DNA of 64,000 nucleotides from Dactylellina haptotyla (taxonomy: Eukaryota; Ascomycota; Orbiliomycetes; Orbiliales; Orbiliaceae). This document shows, one piece after another, positions 22,680 through 34,700 of the stretch. Under the pieces are notes generated by a model that worked only from the letters and a program-made list of their open reading frames with translations, had not been told where the DNA came from and did no database searches. How positions within the stretch are numbered: the stretch's first letter is position 1; each line of letters opens with the position of its first letter. The translations under genes and the position numbers were made by a program. The DNA is taken from assembly GCA_031310005.1 (NCBI GenBank), contig CM062381.1:3782001-3846000 (forward strand), read 5' to 3'.

Positions 22680-22830
22680 ATACCTTGGAAGAGTGCAAGA
22701 ACCAAGCAAAAGAAACCAATCGCGCTTGCACTACCAAAATCAATAACTTTTGGAACTGGCAGAGTTTGGCTTAGCGCTTTTTTAGGGCAAGGACAATTCT
22801 TCAGGTCGCCCATGAATTTTTGTGAGTAAG
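22680..22830 (-). pseudogene. relic of GPI-type Ser-rich protein (paralogue of 51578-51930)
   Basis: The minus strand encodes DFGSASAIGFFCLVLALF, matching the C-terminal GPI-signal of the intact gene (VSVGSASAIGLFCLVLAAF), with flanking nucleotide similarity (AGCCAAACTC). The stop is lost and the upstream Ser-rich part is eroded. Differences are largely transitions. Confidence 0.65.
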
Positions 22831-23663
22831 GGAAGTTGTGTTAAGGTGTTGAGCGTGGCCCATGCTTTCATGTTGAGGGAGCCAACACCCACAAATTTAT
22901 GCCTAGGAGTCCGCCTTCTGCACACGAAGACCAAAAACTATCTGTCATCGAACCTATTCATTTCTGAAATAAAATCCTACTATGAATCAATCAATTTGGC
23001 TGATGTCAAATTGCCCCCAGTGAGTCCAATCACTACAGCAATATTCTAGAACTCGCACATACTGAAGCTGAGCACTACCTACTGATAGAAAATTAACTTG
23101 CTCGTTTAAGGTTTCTGGGGGTGGCCGTGCTGTGGATCAAAACGGTATTTAAAAAGCTTGTCTCATAAACCGGCCAGTCACCTGGTCCGGCGAACCCGGG
23201 ACCTGCAACGTAAAAAGCCGAATTATCAAACTATGACAGCTGATAACCGGATACCGCATACAGGTCAGCTCTTGGCAGCGGATAACGCGAAGAATTGCCT
23301 ACATAAACGATCCTGCAGGTCTAAAGGTGGAATTTAGGTTTGCACTTTTGGTCTTTTATCTTTATTTTGAGAACATATCAAGATCTATACGACCAGCTAG
23401 TGTTTCCAGAGGCGTATCTCGGACACCCACCACTATTGTCCGGGCCGCCGGGCCTGCTTTTCTATTTTTTAGTTTATATATTATGCAATTGTTCAACGTG
23501 CTTTAGAATATAGAAAAGATTCCAATGCCTAAAAAACTTCAAGTATAAAAGCCCAATGTCTAACGAGCCTCTTTAGTGAACAACAGTGAACAAATCAAAA
23601 AAAATAATAATATTTTTTTACTATTATCTTCAGCTATTTCTTCATCCCAGAACAAACATCAAA
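22831..23663. other. intergenic and promoter of 23664
   Basis: No gene. TATAAAA lies at 23544, about 120 bp before the start codon of the next gene. Confidence 0.5.
23544..23550 (+). promoter_or_regulatory. TATA box of gene at 23664
   Basis: TATAAAA followed by an A/T- and CA-rich leader up to AAAATGG. Confidence 0.6.
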
Positions 23664-24200
23664 ATGGTGAACATTCTTTCCTCTGCTGTAGCCATCCTTT
23701 CTGCAGCTGTAGCGGTGCAATCTGCAGCGTTGCCTGATCTCATCTCCCTCAACGAAGTAAACAAACGATCCCCAAATGCAAATCCACTCGTGCCCGTATC
23801 TTCCGGAACAATCATTGGCCGCCGCCACTACATATATGACGGAGTTAAACTCGTCCGCACAGCCGATCCCGCTTCGGACCCCGCCGCCTCAGAGCTACAT
23901 AAGCGCTACGCCAGCCGCATCCGTTTCCTAAATTGTAACCCGTTCGGGCAGACCATCTGCGGCACTTGCTTCTACCACGATGTATCGTATGATACTGCCA
24001 CCTGCATTCCAACGCCGGTCCCGAATCCGACCAACTTTTTGGTCATGGAGGAAATGACGAACGCCTATGCGACGATTTATACAACGGCCGATTGTAGTGG
24101 TACTGGCTTCACCATAGCCGGATGTAGGACTTGGGGATGCAATTCCTTCAGTGCTTATGGGACTAAGTCGGTAATGGCAAGAGTAGGCTGCTCTCCATAA
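23664..24200 (+). CDS. small secreted Cys-rich protein (effector-like)
   Basis: Single exon, 178 residues. I chose the ATG at 23664 (context CAAAATGG) because it directly precedes a signal peptide (MVNILSSAVAILSAAVAVQS, then AALP); the frame is open 26 codons further upstream but without a signal. A pro-region contains two KR sites (VNKR, LHKR), consistent with Kex2 processing. The last 100 residues hold eight cysteines (motifs FLNCNPFGQTICGTC, TADCSGTGF, GCRTWGCNSF, RVGCSP) and resemble a small disulfide-stabilised beta fold. Size, cysteines and isolation are typical of fungal effector candidates; no known family recognised. Confidence 0.85.
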   Translation: MVNILSSAVAILSAAVAVQSAALPDLISLNEVNKRSPNANPLVPVSSGTIIGRRHYIYDGVKLVRTADPASDPAASELHKRYASRIRFLNCNPFGQTICGTCFYHDVSYDTATCIPTPVPNPTNFLVMEEMTNAYATIYTTADCSGTGFTIAGCRTWGCNSFSAYGTKSVMARVGCSP

Positions 24201-25056
24201 GTGGAGTGATTGTAGACCGAGCTCGTTGCAGCTTGAGGTAGCTCCGATTTCAGCCAGGGCTCGTGGATATGACAGCGAGTCCTTGACAGGGTTAAGCGAG
24301 TGATGGATCTTCTAAAATCGAGGCTAAGCTTTACACTGAATAACATTGTTGTCAAATAGCCGGTACATATAACCAATTAAAGTGCAGTGTTGTACCTAGG
24401 TACAACACTGGTAAAATTCTTTGGTAATTTTATTTTTCAGAATATTGCTCAATTGTGATGCCAGTTCTCACTGTGACTAAAAAATTTCGTATCGATGACC
24501 CGCTCGATAGATAGATAGATAGAACTTCATCTGTACAAGCTACTCCAATTGTCTTTTTTTTTTTTTTTGAGATTTGTCGCGGAGCCCAGTTTTGTATAAT
24601 CTATTTCATAAATGCTAAGCCTGGTCAGATCGGGTTGTTTCGAGACGCATCGAAGCTAGTCTAACTAGCCCCACGTAGTCGCACCGTCGCACCGCTTAAG
24701 GCACTCTATCAATGGAACCCCGTGCATGCATCTGCATCTATAAAACATCTGTGGCAAATTGAAGATACTAATTCCATCGACTGGTTTTATTACACACGTG
24801 CTCTGAACATCATCTTGTACTGGCCTTGCTTGCAGCCTTTCTAACGGCGGTAAAGCGGCTCCCTAACATTGAATATGGTTAATTGGCTGCATTAAAAAAG
24901 AAAGAATAACCTTTAGATATTATTTTAACTGTAGTACCCAACTTCAACAACTTATATCAGCTGTTTTCAACTTTACTTATTGCTTTGGGTGCTTCCCAGT
25001 TTATCCCAGTTTCTAGTGTACTATGTTGTACTATGTTGTATTGTTTATTTGTGATA
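24201..25056. other. intergenic with GATA repeats and poly-T
   Basis: GATA tetranucleotides at 24506-24522, T16 at about 24554-24569, and tandem TACTATGTTG at about 25018-25038. No gene. Confidence 0.55.
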
Positions 25057-27607
25057 TCAAGGTATATGTGAAAAGTTATCGTAAACATCAAACTGAGCTG
25101 AGGGAATTTCATTGAGCTTGAGTCGGACAGATTCGGGTATTGGTACCACAGGTTGTAGCGTGGCTAGCTCAGGAAATGATTGATCTCCGTTATCCTTGTT
25201 ATTTTCGTGGTACAATCGACGTAGTGCATAGGCTTGCTGGAGCTCATCATTATTGCCGAGATCTATCTCAACCTTTTCTCGGGTGGCCTTTTCAATAACT
25301 GCACAAGCGAGATCCAGATTATCGTTGACAACCAAGGCAATTGAATCAGTACTTGGTTCTAAATAACCATTATCGACTAGATGTTGGCGTATATGATTGG
25401 AAAGTTCCATTCGGAGAGGTTCTTTGCAAGTAACAAGAGCAAGACTGCTAGCCGTCTGTTGTGCCATGTTGTGAGCGGCTTTGCGCATCTTGTTTTCGTC
25501 GGGTTCTGTAGCGAAATCTTTCAAAACCAACTGGCTCGTTGAAATGTTAGCGATAGTGATGCTCCGCTCGACGACCGGCGAAATTATTTTTCGAATTGCA
25601 TCTTTAATCGCTACGGTAATAATATTTTTAATGCTAGGATGCTGGCCGAAGACATGGAGCGTAGTGTCAATAACGATTTGGTTATTCGAGTCAGGGATGA
25701 GAGAGTTGATGACATTTTCGTAAGAATATTCGGAACGATCGTTTGTAGGTGTAGATAGCTTCTGGTTCATGAAAGTACCTGATCGCCATTGTTCAATTTG
25801 TTCATAATTTAGGCCGAGGGCACCCTGGTCAGTCGGCCAAGTTAAAAATCGTGATACATATTTTAGTAGTGCTTCTGTTAGCGGAGCCGAATCAGACTCA
25901 GCCGTCGAACTTGCTTCATAATCTAAACCTGGTAAGCCTTCTAAATCTCTCTCCTCGTCTGTTGATGGTGAACTTCTATCGTCAGAGTCAGATTTGTTTG
26001 TGTTGATGGCAAAATAGTTTTCTAGATCGGCTTCAGATGGCGAAGGTAGTGACCTTAAGGAGAAATCATGCACGCAATGCGCAATGTGCTCGAGGCTTTC
26101 CGCACCGCTCTGTGATCCCGGGCATATTGGGCAGATTATATTCCTTGGCGGTTCTGAAGAGAAAGACGCGTCTACAAAGACTGATATTTCCTTTTCTTCG
26201 ATGACGTCTTGATGTTCTTTTCGGATGTGGTTCCGCATCTCTGTCTTGTCGCAAAACTCAACGATCTCGCCTCGATCGTTGCAGACAAAGCATCTCCAGC
26301 GTTGATAGTGCTCAGTTCCAAGGTGAGTTTCCCATTCTCTACGAGTAAGATATGTTTGGAAAGGTTGCAGACAGCCAGGGAAAATGCACGTATACGGACG
26401 CATGTCGGTGGCTAGATGCTTTCTAGCTCAAGGTGTCAGCTACGATGATATGAAGGGCTGAGTTGGAAAGCCATTACTTCCATTGCGTATGTTCCGTAAA
26501 AGAAACAGGCAGTGACTGATAGCAGCAGGGGCATGTAAAAATGGTCCTGGATTGGGGCACCAACGGAGGGCGAGGGTAGACGACTTTTGAGGTAATGTGT
26601 GATATTACTGTCGCTGAAGCCCTAGTTGTTGATTCTTTCGGGATGACGACGCTACCTTCGATCGCCGTAGCGGCTGTGGTACTTGCTGTTATGTCCATTT
26701 TAGTGTTTGGGAGGGGTATAGTTTGAGTCCAATCGACCTTTGGAATCATATCCCCTTGTGCTTCGGGGTCTTCTTTTGACGCTACCTCGAGGGAATCGTC
26801 CATTAGGGTAGGATTTATCGGAATCGGGGTGCCCGGCTCTGGTCCTGAGTCGTTCGTAGGTCCCCTCAATTTTCTAGAATGCTGTTTGGCGTATTTGAAC
26901 CGATGTCGCCTTTGTAGGTTGACATCGACCAATCGCTGCTGGATTTCGCTGAGCGGCCGGTCTTTAGGCTTGAAGCCGCGTGGATGAATAACCAGCTCCA
27001 TTAGAGCTCTCAACTCTTGGAGATCGGAATTTCGGGGGTCAAAAAACTTGTCTGCCCTCAGTAAGCGTGCCCCGGAACCCGCCTTACGAATGGCCACCGT
27101 GAGTCTGATAATTTGATCCAATGTGACCTCTACATCTTTCTTTGCCTCCCTCTCGGACGCCAACCGCGAATGTAACCACTTATTGTTGTTGCTAAACCCT
27201 CTCTCTTCCGTTTCTGCCCCGATGGCTGCTCCCTCGTTTTCTTTACGGCCGATTATTTTGCCGTAATCTTTTGCTAAATTTATAAAGTAGAAGTTAGTAG
27301 CAGCCCATTTCAAGTTCCCGAAGTTTGCATTGATGAATATACCCTTTTCTTGACAATTATCGATGAACACTTTTAGAAGATTAATTAAATTGGCGATGCC
27401 ATCCCTAATATCCTGCTTTAGAGCCAGTCGCTCATCAAAAGAGAGCCTTCCTACTGCAGAAACGCCCGCACCAGCGGACCAAAGTTCAAAATCGATCAGC
27501 CGATTCTCCGCCCAACCATCTATCACCAAGCGAGGAATCTCCATGCATTGCAATAAACTTCGTCGACAGGCAGCTGTAGCGTCGCGGATTACTTGAGAGT
27601 TCGACAT
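25057..27607 (-). CDS. fungal C2H2 protein fused to a NOT1 DUF3819 domain
   Basis: Two exons, 27607-26478 and 26422-25057, joined by a 55-nt intron (GTAATG, GCTGAC, CTAG); 831 residues. The splice restores CPCCYQ...TQWKKHLATDMRPYTC, the invariant order of fungal C2H2/ankyrin proteins, proving one gene. Residues 1-330 are the helical N-terminal domain of that family. Zinc-binding Cys/His clusters lie at 359-495. An acidic Ser-rich linker follows. Residues about 625-831 match the NOT1/CNOT1 DUF3819 domain (SPVVERSITIANIST, KDFATEPDENKMRKAAH, LALVTCKEPLRM, VVNDNLDLACAVIEKA) and end exactly where that domain ends. In CCR4-NOT this domain binds CAF40/CNOT9. The rest of NOT1 is absent. It is divergent to the DUF7580-PNP gene, with 417 bp between starts. 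Binding of CAF40, or decoy function, is inferred. Confidence 0.9.
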
Positions 27608-28024
27608 GCTTAAGTACCTGGAGATATGGAATGAGTCGTCTCGCTCGCAAATCTGAGATTCATCTACACGCGCTAAGCTTTTCGTAGTTCAAGCTTTAAT
27701 CCTAACTACAACCACCCTTAAATTTGAAACTGAGCAAATTTTTACAAACACGCGCGCACGGCTGATGAATCGAAATGCGGGGGCAGACACCCAACGAGGC
27801 TCGGAGGCTGTGAGTTGCGGGGTTAGGCTCTAACGAGGCTGCGAGGTTGTGCGTTGCGAGGCGGCTAGCGCTGAGAGAAATTGTACGGTTTCTGCGTTGC
27901 TAACTCTGGCGAACGTCGAGCTCCTTTGAGGGGCGAAGGGTAAGTTCGCTCGAACATCGACAAGTTCGCAGCTCACATTGTGATACCGATTATTACAATC
28001 AGACGGCTATCATCGGTTGGCACA
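27608..28024. promoter_or_regulatory. divergent promoter region with tandem GC-rich repeat
   Basis: Lies between two divergent start codons. At about 27796-27873 a unit of about 39 bp (AACGAGGCT..GGTTGTG.GTTGCG) is imperfectly duplicated. Confidence 0.6.
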
Positions 28025-31000
28025 ATGGCTTGCATGGACGCTTTGCTTCTCGAGCTTGCCCAGGAAGCCCTGCCCTTGGTTAGTAGGGCTGCAGTACAAA
28101 TCGGCCAGGATACTAAGGACCGCCGATTTGGTAGTCTCAGTGGTCTCCTAACATTTGTACTCATAACAATCGACACACTTCCAACGCTCCCGCTGCGACA
28201 GGCCGAGATATATGAAGGCAAAATCAAAGCTATTTTACAATTGGTAGAAAAAGCTTGCACGGTTTGTAAAAGAACAAAAAACTCGAACATCCTTTGTGCC
28301 CAGAATCTAACGCGGAATGTGCATATCAAGTGGCCAAAGACTGTAAGCCAAACAAGGGGATGCCTAGCAGAATACCCAACCTTGCAAAGCATTGCGAAGA
28401 ATAGAGAGACTCAACAATATGGCGGAAAATCAAAACTGTCCAATATTCATCGCGGACTCAAAGACTTTTTCTCGGGAAAATATAAACGCGAGTCGGAAAG
28501 CCTGCTAGCGATCCTAGAAGAAATGAAAACGATTCAAGATCTGACCGCAGATGATATGGGGCTGGGTGGAGAACAACATAAGAATAATACCCCCGGCTAT
28601 CCATGCCATGTCAACCAAACTTTATTTTTCACGCTTAGTGAACATACTTCTTGCAGTTGCAAAGTACAACATTTGAAGTCAGCAAGGTTAAGGTTAGACT
28701 CAATAGAAGACCATGAGGGAGAGGATGTGCCGTTTGAATTCGAGTTTCCAGCTTCCCCGAGCCACTATCGAGGCCACGCCTCACAAGCTAAGATCTGGCA
28801 CGAGGCTATGATGGCTGTGAAGTATATATACACAGAAAGTCCCGCTTATCACATCTAGGATTTTAACAGATCTTGTTTGTATAGGAAAAGAATCGAGAGG
28901 AAGCGAGTCTCCAAAGTCACACGCCGATCTCCTTCGCCGAAGCACCCGGTATGCAAGGAACTATCTCCCGGTGATCTCTGCAAATATCTAGAAGCCAAAA
29001 CTACAATCTGCCTTAAATTTAATTTGGCATTAGAAGACTCATATCCAATCCTGAAGGCTAGTAAGGATGCCCCTATGCCCTTTCGAAAAGTTAAAATGGT
29101 CCGGAGTCTATCATTCACCGAGTTCCTCAAACGTTTCCGAAATAAAATGTCAAAATTTGAAAAGTTCCAGCTAGCACATATCCTTGCGAAATCTATTTGG
29201 CAATATTATGGATCCGATTGGATGAGGAACCCATGGACGTATGAGGACATTCAATTTTTGGAAGCGCAACAAACATCAGGAAAATTGGAAAAGGGCATTC
29301 TGGCATCGTACTGTCCTTATCTCGCTCCTGATTTTAGAGCATCAGATAACCATATCGGAGAATATCACTCTGAAGGCCTCTTGATTCACCGCTACCCTGG
29401 AGTACTTGCCTTAGCGGTAATGTTGATCGATATAATGGCAGGCCATTTGTTGCCTGATTTCCAAGGCGACCAACCGTACAACTATCGCAAAATTAGAGAA
29501 TGTTATACTTTAGCCTCAATCGCTAAAGATAATCTGGATTGCGACGTCCTATACAAACAAGCTATAGAAAAATGTCTCGACAGAAGGCTTTTCGAGTCCG
29601 AAAATGCACAGTTTAATCAAAAAGAACCACAACAAGGGCTGGAAATCCGACAGTCAATTATATACAAAGAGATTGTAGTTCCCCTCAAGTATTTACTAAA
29701 AATCTTGAGTACAGCATCCGAACAAATCACCACTGGGCCCGAAGAAAAACATCTATATGAGGAAACTGCGAAACCATCTCAATCAAACATGAAAATGGAT
29801 TACAGCTACAAGAATTCTCGAGGACGCCATGCTCACACTAGATTTCAGCAAGCTACCCTCGAGTTTCCAGGTCTTCCATCTATTTGCAATAGCTCAAATT
29901 TTCCGTACGCATCCCCGAGGAACGACGGTCGTATTTCAAAAACTAGAAATACTAGACATTATGCACGACCTTCGAGTCGCAATGATTTTGAAATAGCAAT
30001 AATTTGTGCTTTAAAACCTGAGTATGAAGCGGTGGAGCTTCTTGTCGACCATTTTTGGGATGATGATGAGGAAGGCGAACCGTACAGACGCGCGCCGGGA
30101 GATGAGAACACCTATAAGAACGCTAGGATTGGCGAACACAATGTTGTTTTGATGCTGCTTCCTGGCATAGGTAAGGTTTATGCCGCGAAAGCGTCAGCAA
30201 GCCTTCGTTCTAGCTACCGAAGGTTGCGGCTCACTCTTTTAGTTGGTATATGTGGCGGTGTACCAAATTACGGCGAAGGAACCGAGATTTTACTTGGCGA
30301 CGTAATAATAAGCAGGTCTATTGTTCAGTATGATCTCGGAAGACGCTTTCCTAACGAATTCCGACTAAGAGGTAATTTATTTGAAACTACCAATGCGGAT
30401 ATCCGCGCGTTTCTTAGCACTGTGGAGACGTGCCGTAACTTTGAACGCCTGAGGTCACGAACTTCACACTATTTGAAGGTTCTTCAAGAAAATTGTGGTA
30501 AAGACCGTATGAAATACGGTTACCCAGATTTATCCGAAGACAAATTGTTTGATCCCTCATCGCGTCATAAGCACCATAGCTCTTTAAACTGCGACATTTG
30601 CAACAAATGTTCTGAGGTTTCCGACCCCGTTTGCAACGAAGCCTTGGAAATGCTATGCAGTCAGCTGCAGTGCGACGAGCATAGAATCGTGTCGAGGCAG
30701 AGGCTTAAATTGAAGGAACTTCAAGCAACACTATCGAAGCAAACCGATGGGCTCCAACAACCTGTTATGCATTTTGGTCGAATGGCATCTGGGGACACCG
30801 TTATGAAATCAGGAATAGACCGAGACTCAATTGCAAGAGATTACAGCGTCATCGCTTTCGAAATGGAAGGAGCTGGAGTTTGGGACAGCCTTCCCTGCAT
30901 AATCATCAAGGGGGTTTGTGACTACGCAGACTGCCACAAAAATAAAAAGTGGCAAAATTTGGCGGCAGCCACTGCTGCCTCTGTGATGAAAGCCTTGTTA

Positions 31001-31033
31001 GAGCAGTATACTGGGACAGACATATATTTTTAG
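28025..31033 (+). CDS. DUF7580 - PNP_UDP_1 protein (NLR-related)
   Basis: Two exons, 28025-28821 and 28885-31033, joined by a 63-nt intron (GTATAT..TATAG); 981 residues. The ATG at 28025 starts a helical N-terminal region (MDALLLELAQEALPLVSRAA) with a second coil (ESLLAILEEMKTIQD). The middle (about 210-560) matches fungal DUF7580 (LAHILAKSIWQYYGSDWM...WTYEDIQFL...CPYLAPDF). The C-terminal third is a nucleoside-phosphorylase-like domain: FEIAIICALKPEYEAVELLV, GICGGVPNYGEG, ILLGDVIIS, FEMEGAGVWD, IKGVCDYADCHKN. A Cys-rich insert (CDICNKCSEVSDPVC) lies within it. PNP_UDP domains serve as NLR N-termini in fungi, where some act as nucleoside/ATP-processing effectors; here it is C-terminal and there is no NTPase. 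Possibly partners with the neighbouring NLR or the divergent C2H2-NOT1 gene. Confidence 0.88.
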
Positions 31034-31716
31034 TGTGGCGCGGATAAGGATTGGTTTAATAAAAGGTTTGAGCGCATGAAACTATTCCAGATTTCACGCG
31101 TATAAAGTTTATTATGTATCTAAAATACCTCACCGATAAACAGTCTTGAAATTTTATCAATTCAGATAAATATGAATTATTTAATTGCTTGTATGGTGTC
31201 CCAGGCCCCGGGTCTCAAAAGCACCAATTAAGATACCTATGTCTACAGCTTCGCTAGTATCACTGCAGTACTGGTGGCATGCAAGTCTGTATCACTATAG
31301 TGAACGACTACAACTAACTTATTATAGATTGACGCAGCACTAACCTGCTGTGAGCGTGACATGTAGTCCCTTAAAATATTACGCTATTTTCTAATATTTA
31401 CGTTTTATTCATGTTACGCTCCAGAATTTACCCAAGTTATCACTATTGTATAGCGTGTAACAGATGTCCGCGATTGATTCTTAGTGCATAATTGTGCGGG
31501 GTTGGTGCTTCTATTGCTGGGGCTATTTCTCTTGGCATTGGGTCCTAGCAGTTCAACCAAGTTGCGCAAACCGCCGTTAGAAAAAGCAACGAGTGATAAT
31601 GTATACGCAGCAAGGAGGGGCTCGGAATAACGATATTTTGCACACTGATCTCCGAATACATAACCGACACCTACCACGCTAACCAGTCAAGCATCATTTG
31701 GCGAAGCGAGCTCGCT
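31034..31716. other. intergenic
   Basis: Terminator side of the DUF7580-PNP gene and promoter of the NLR at 31717; nothing specific recognised. Confidence 0.45.
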
Positions 31717-34700
31717 ATGTCAGATTTAAACAGTGAAGTTCGGCGAATGCAAAAAATGGCTAGTGAAGCCAAATCTCATGAGGAATACACTGTGGGATGG
31801 ATTTGCGCGCTACCAAAGGAACTAGCTGTCGCCATATCAATGCTGGATGAAGAACACCCGGCCCTCAGCAAATCAGCAAATGATTCCAATTGTTATACCT
31901 TAGGTTCGATTGGCCCTCATAATGTATCCATAGCCTGCCTCCCAAAGAACTGGGTTGGCACCAGCCAGGCAGCAAAAGTTACGGCTCAGATGGCTACCAC
32001 ATTTCCTTCCATCAAAGTTGTCCTTATGGTTGGTATCGGGGCAGGCATACCATCCCACGTTAGCCTTGGTGATGTAGTCATCAGTACCGAGTGGGCTCAA
32101 TGGGACTTTGGCAAAACGAAAGATGGGAAATTTGAATACGTCAATAAACGCTGTTATCCACCAGATGCTTTACTCTCGGTATTATCCAAGTTTGAAGCTG
32201 AGCATATCAGGCAAAGGGCAAAAGTTTTAGGTTACCTCGAAAAGCTGAAACATCAATTCCCACCCCTCGCTTCACCAGACAAGGGTCTTGAGGACTTACG
32301 GGTTCACTACGGTCTAGTTGCATCTGGCAATCAAGTGGTCAAAGATGCTGATCTACGGGATTCTATCTGTCAGAACCTAGACGATAAGGTGCTGTGCATT
32401 GAGATGGAGGCCGCTGGTCTGATCGGTTTCCCGGCAGTCATTATTCGTGGTATCTGTGACTATGCGGACTCAAACAAGAATGACGACTGGCACGAGTATG
32501 CTGCCATTGTCGCTGCAGCTTTCGCAAAGCAGCTTTTAGAATACCTACCATCAAGCAGCCTGGAGAATGAAAGAGCAGGGAAGGACGTGTACAACAAGGG
32601 TTAGTTGACCTGATCTCCTAGTTAAGCTACGATTGAAACTATAGCGTATTCTTTAGCTTTGCTTAGATGTTTAAACGTGATTTTAACGTCAAACAGCATT
32701 TAGTGAGCGTATGTTATCGCGACATGGCTTAGACCAAGAGAAGGAAGCCAAAATATTAAATTGGCTTACCGATATCGATTACAACTCGCGACAGAACGAC
32801 TATTTCAACAGCAGACAGCCTAAAACTGGTGACTGGCTATTGAATTCTGCTGAATACCAGGAGTGGTTGCATGTGAACCACAAGATATTATTCTGCCGCG
32901 GAATGCCCGGAGCAGGCAAGACGATCATGACTTCAGTGGTTGTCGATCATGTCGAGACACACTACCTCAACGACCCAAAAATCGGGATTGCGTATATTTA
33001 TTTCAACTTCAAGCGAACCGAAGAGCAAGGTATTGATATAACTATGCTCAGTTTGCTCAAGCAATTATCACAGCGGCAGGATAAAGTGCCCGATTGTGTA
33101 GCTGAATTATATTCGCAACACATTCGGAATGGGACTCGGCCTTCACGTCGCGAAATTACCTCCCAATTATCTTCTGTCGTGGCGCTGTACTCTAGAGTCT
33201 TCATCATCGTCGACGCTATAGATGAGTGCCAGTCAGGTGATTGTCGTTCGGGGTTTTTGAACGAATTATTCCAGCTACGTGATCACAATGTGAATGTTTT
33301 TGCTACTTCACGGCCGATATTCGACATCGAAACTGACTTCAAAAACGTCAACAGCCTAATTCTGGAAATCAAGGCGTCGGATGAAGACGTAAGAAGATAT
33401 CTAGATGGAAAAATAGATGTATCAGGAATGGCTGTGTTGAAGCGGAATAGAAAAGCCATAGTAACCAAGATTTCTGAGGTTGTCTCTGGGATGTAAGTGT
33501 CATACGGATATCTCTTAGTGAGATTCGTCCTAATCATAGAGTAATAGGTTCCTTTTAGCCCAGCTTCATTTTGAATCAATCAAGAACAAGCGGACGCTAG
33601 CGATGATAAATCGTACGCTGGAAAATATCACAGGCGGTCAAGCTGCATATGACCATGCATATGAGGACGCAATGAACAGAATTACAGATACCAATGACGA
33701 AGATTCTCGGGATTTAGCCTTTCGAGCCATTACGTGGATCACCTGCGCTACGAGACCACTTACCACGGCGGAGCTTTTGCACGCACTTGCGATCGAAGTT
33801 GATAGGGCTGAAGATGGCGAGAACGAGCTTGATAAAGATCAAATTTTAGAAGTCGATGATATGGTATCTTTATGCACCGGGCTAGTTAAGGTGGATGAAG
33901 AGACCGATGTTGTCAGACTAGTGCATTATACAACACAAGAATATTTCGATCGTACTTGGCAACAATGGTTTCCGGACGCCCATGCCGACATTACAGTCGC
34001 CTGTATTACTTACATGTCGTATAAGTCTTTTGCATTAGGCCCCTGTCTAAGCGATGAAGCGCTTAGCGAGAGACTAAAATGCAATCCTCTATACGGATAC
34101 GTCATCCAAAATTGGCCGTACCATTTCCGCAAATCCTCATCTGACACGGAAAGTTCCCTCGAGAGGACTTCGACTGTCCTAAAATTTGTTCAAAATGACA
34201 ATTTGAGAATGTCTTGTCTGCAGGTCAAGTTTATGGGCCACTGGGAACCAAGTAGTCAATATCCAAAAGTTATGTTTGCGGTTCACTACATGGCGTGTGA
34301 GGGACTTCTCTCATTAGCGACTTTACTGTTGGAGAAGGGCGCAGATATAAACGCGAAAGATAGTCGTTATGGCAAAACGGCGCTCTTTTGGGCGGCTGAA
34401 AACGGACACGAGGCGTTTGTCGGGCTCCTATTAGATAAGGGAGCAGATATGGAGGCGACGGATAGTATGTATAATCAAACGGTGCTTTTTCGGGCAGCTG
34501 AATACGGACAAGAGGCGACTGTTAGGCTCTTACTAGAAAAGGGCGCGGATATAGAGGCTAAGGATGGGAACAACCGGACACCACTCTTTTGGGCAGCTGA
34601 ACACCAAGAAGAGGCGATTGTTAGCCTCTTATTCGCCAGGGGCGCGGATTTGGAGGTGAAAGATAGTAATCTTAATCGAACAGCGCTCTCCTGGGTAGCT

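Noticed and set aside
26423-26477. Two adjacent genes (C2H2 and NOT1-like)
   Set aside because: The 55-nt intron rebuilds the conserved WKKHLATDMRPYTC family sequence in frame.
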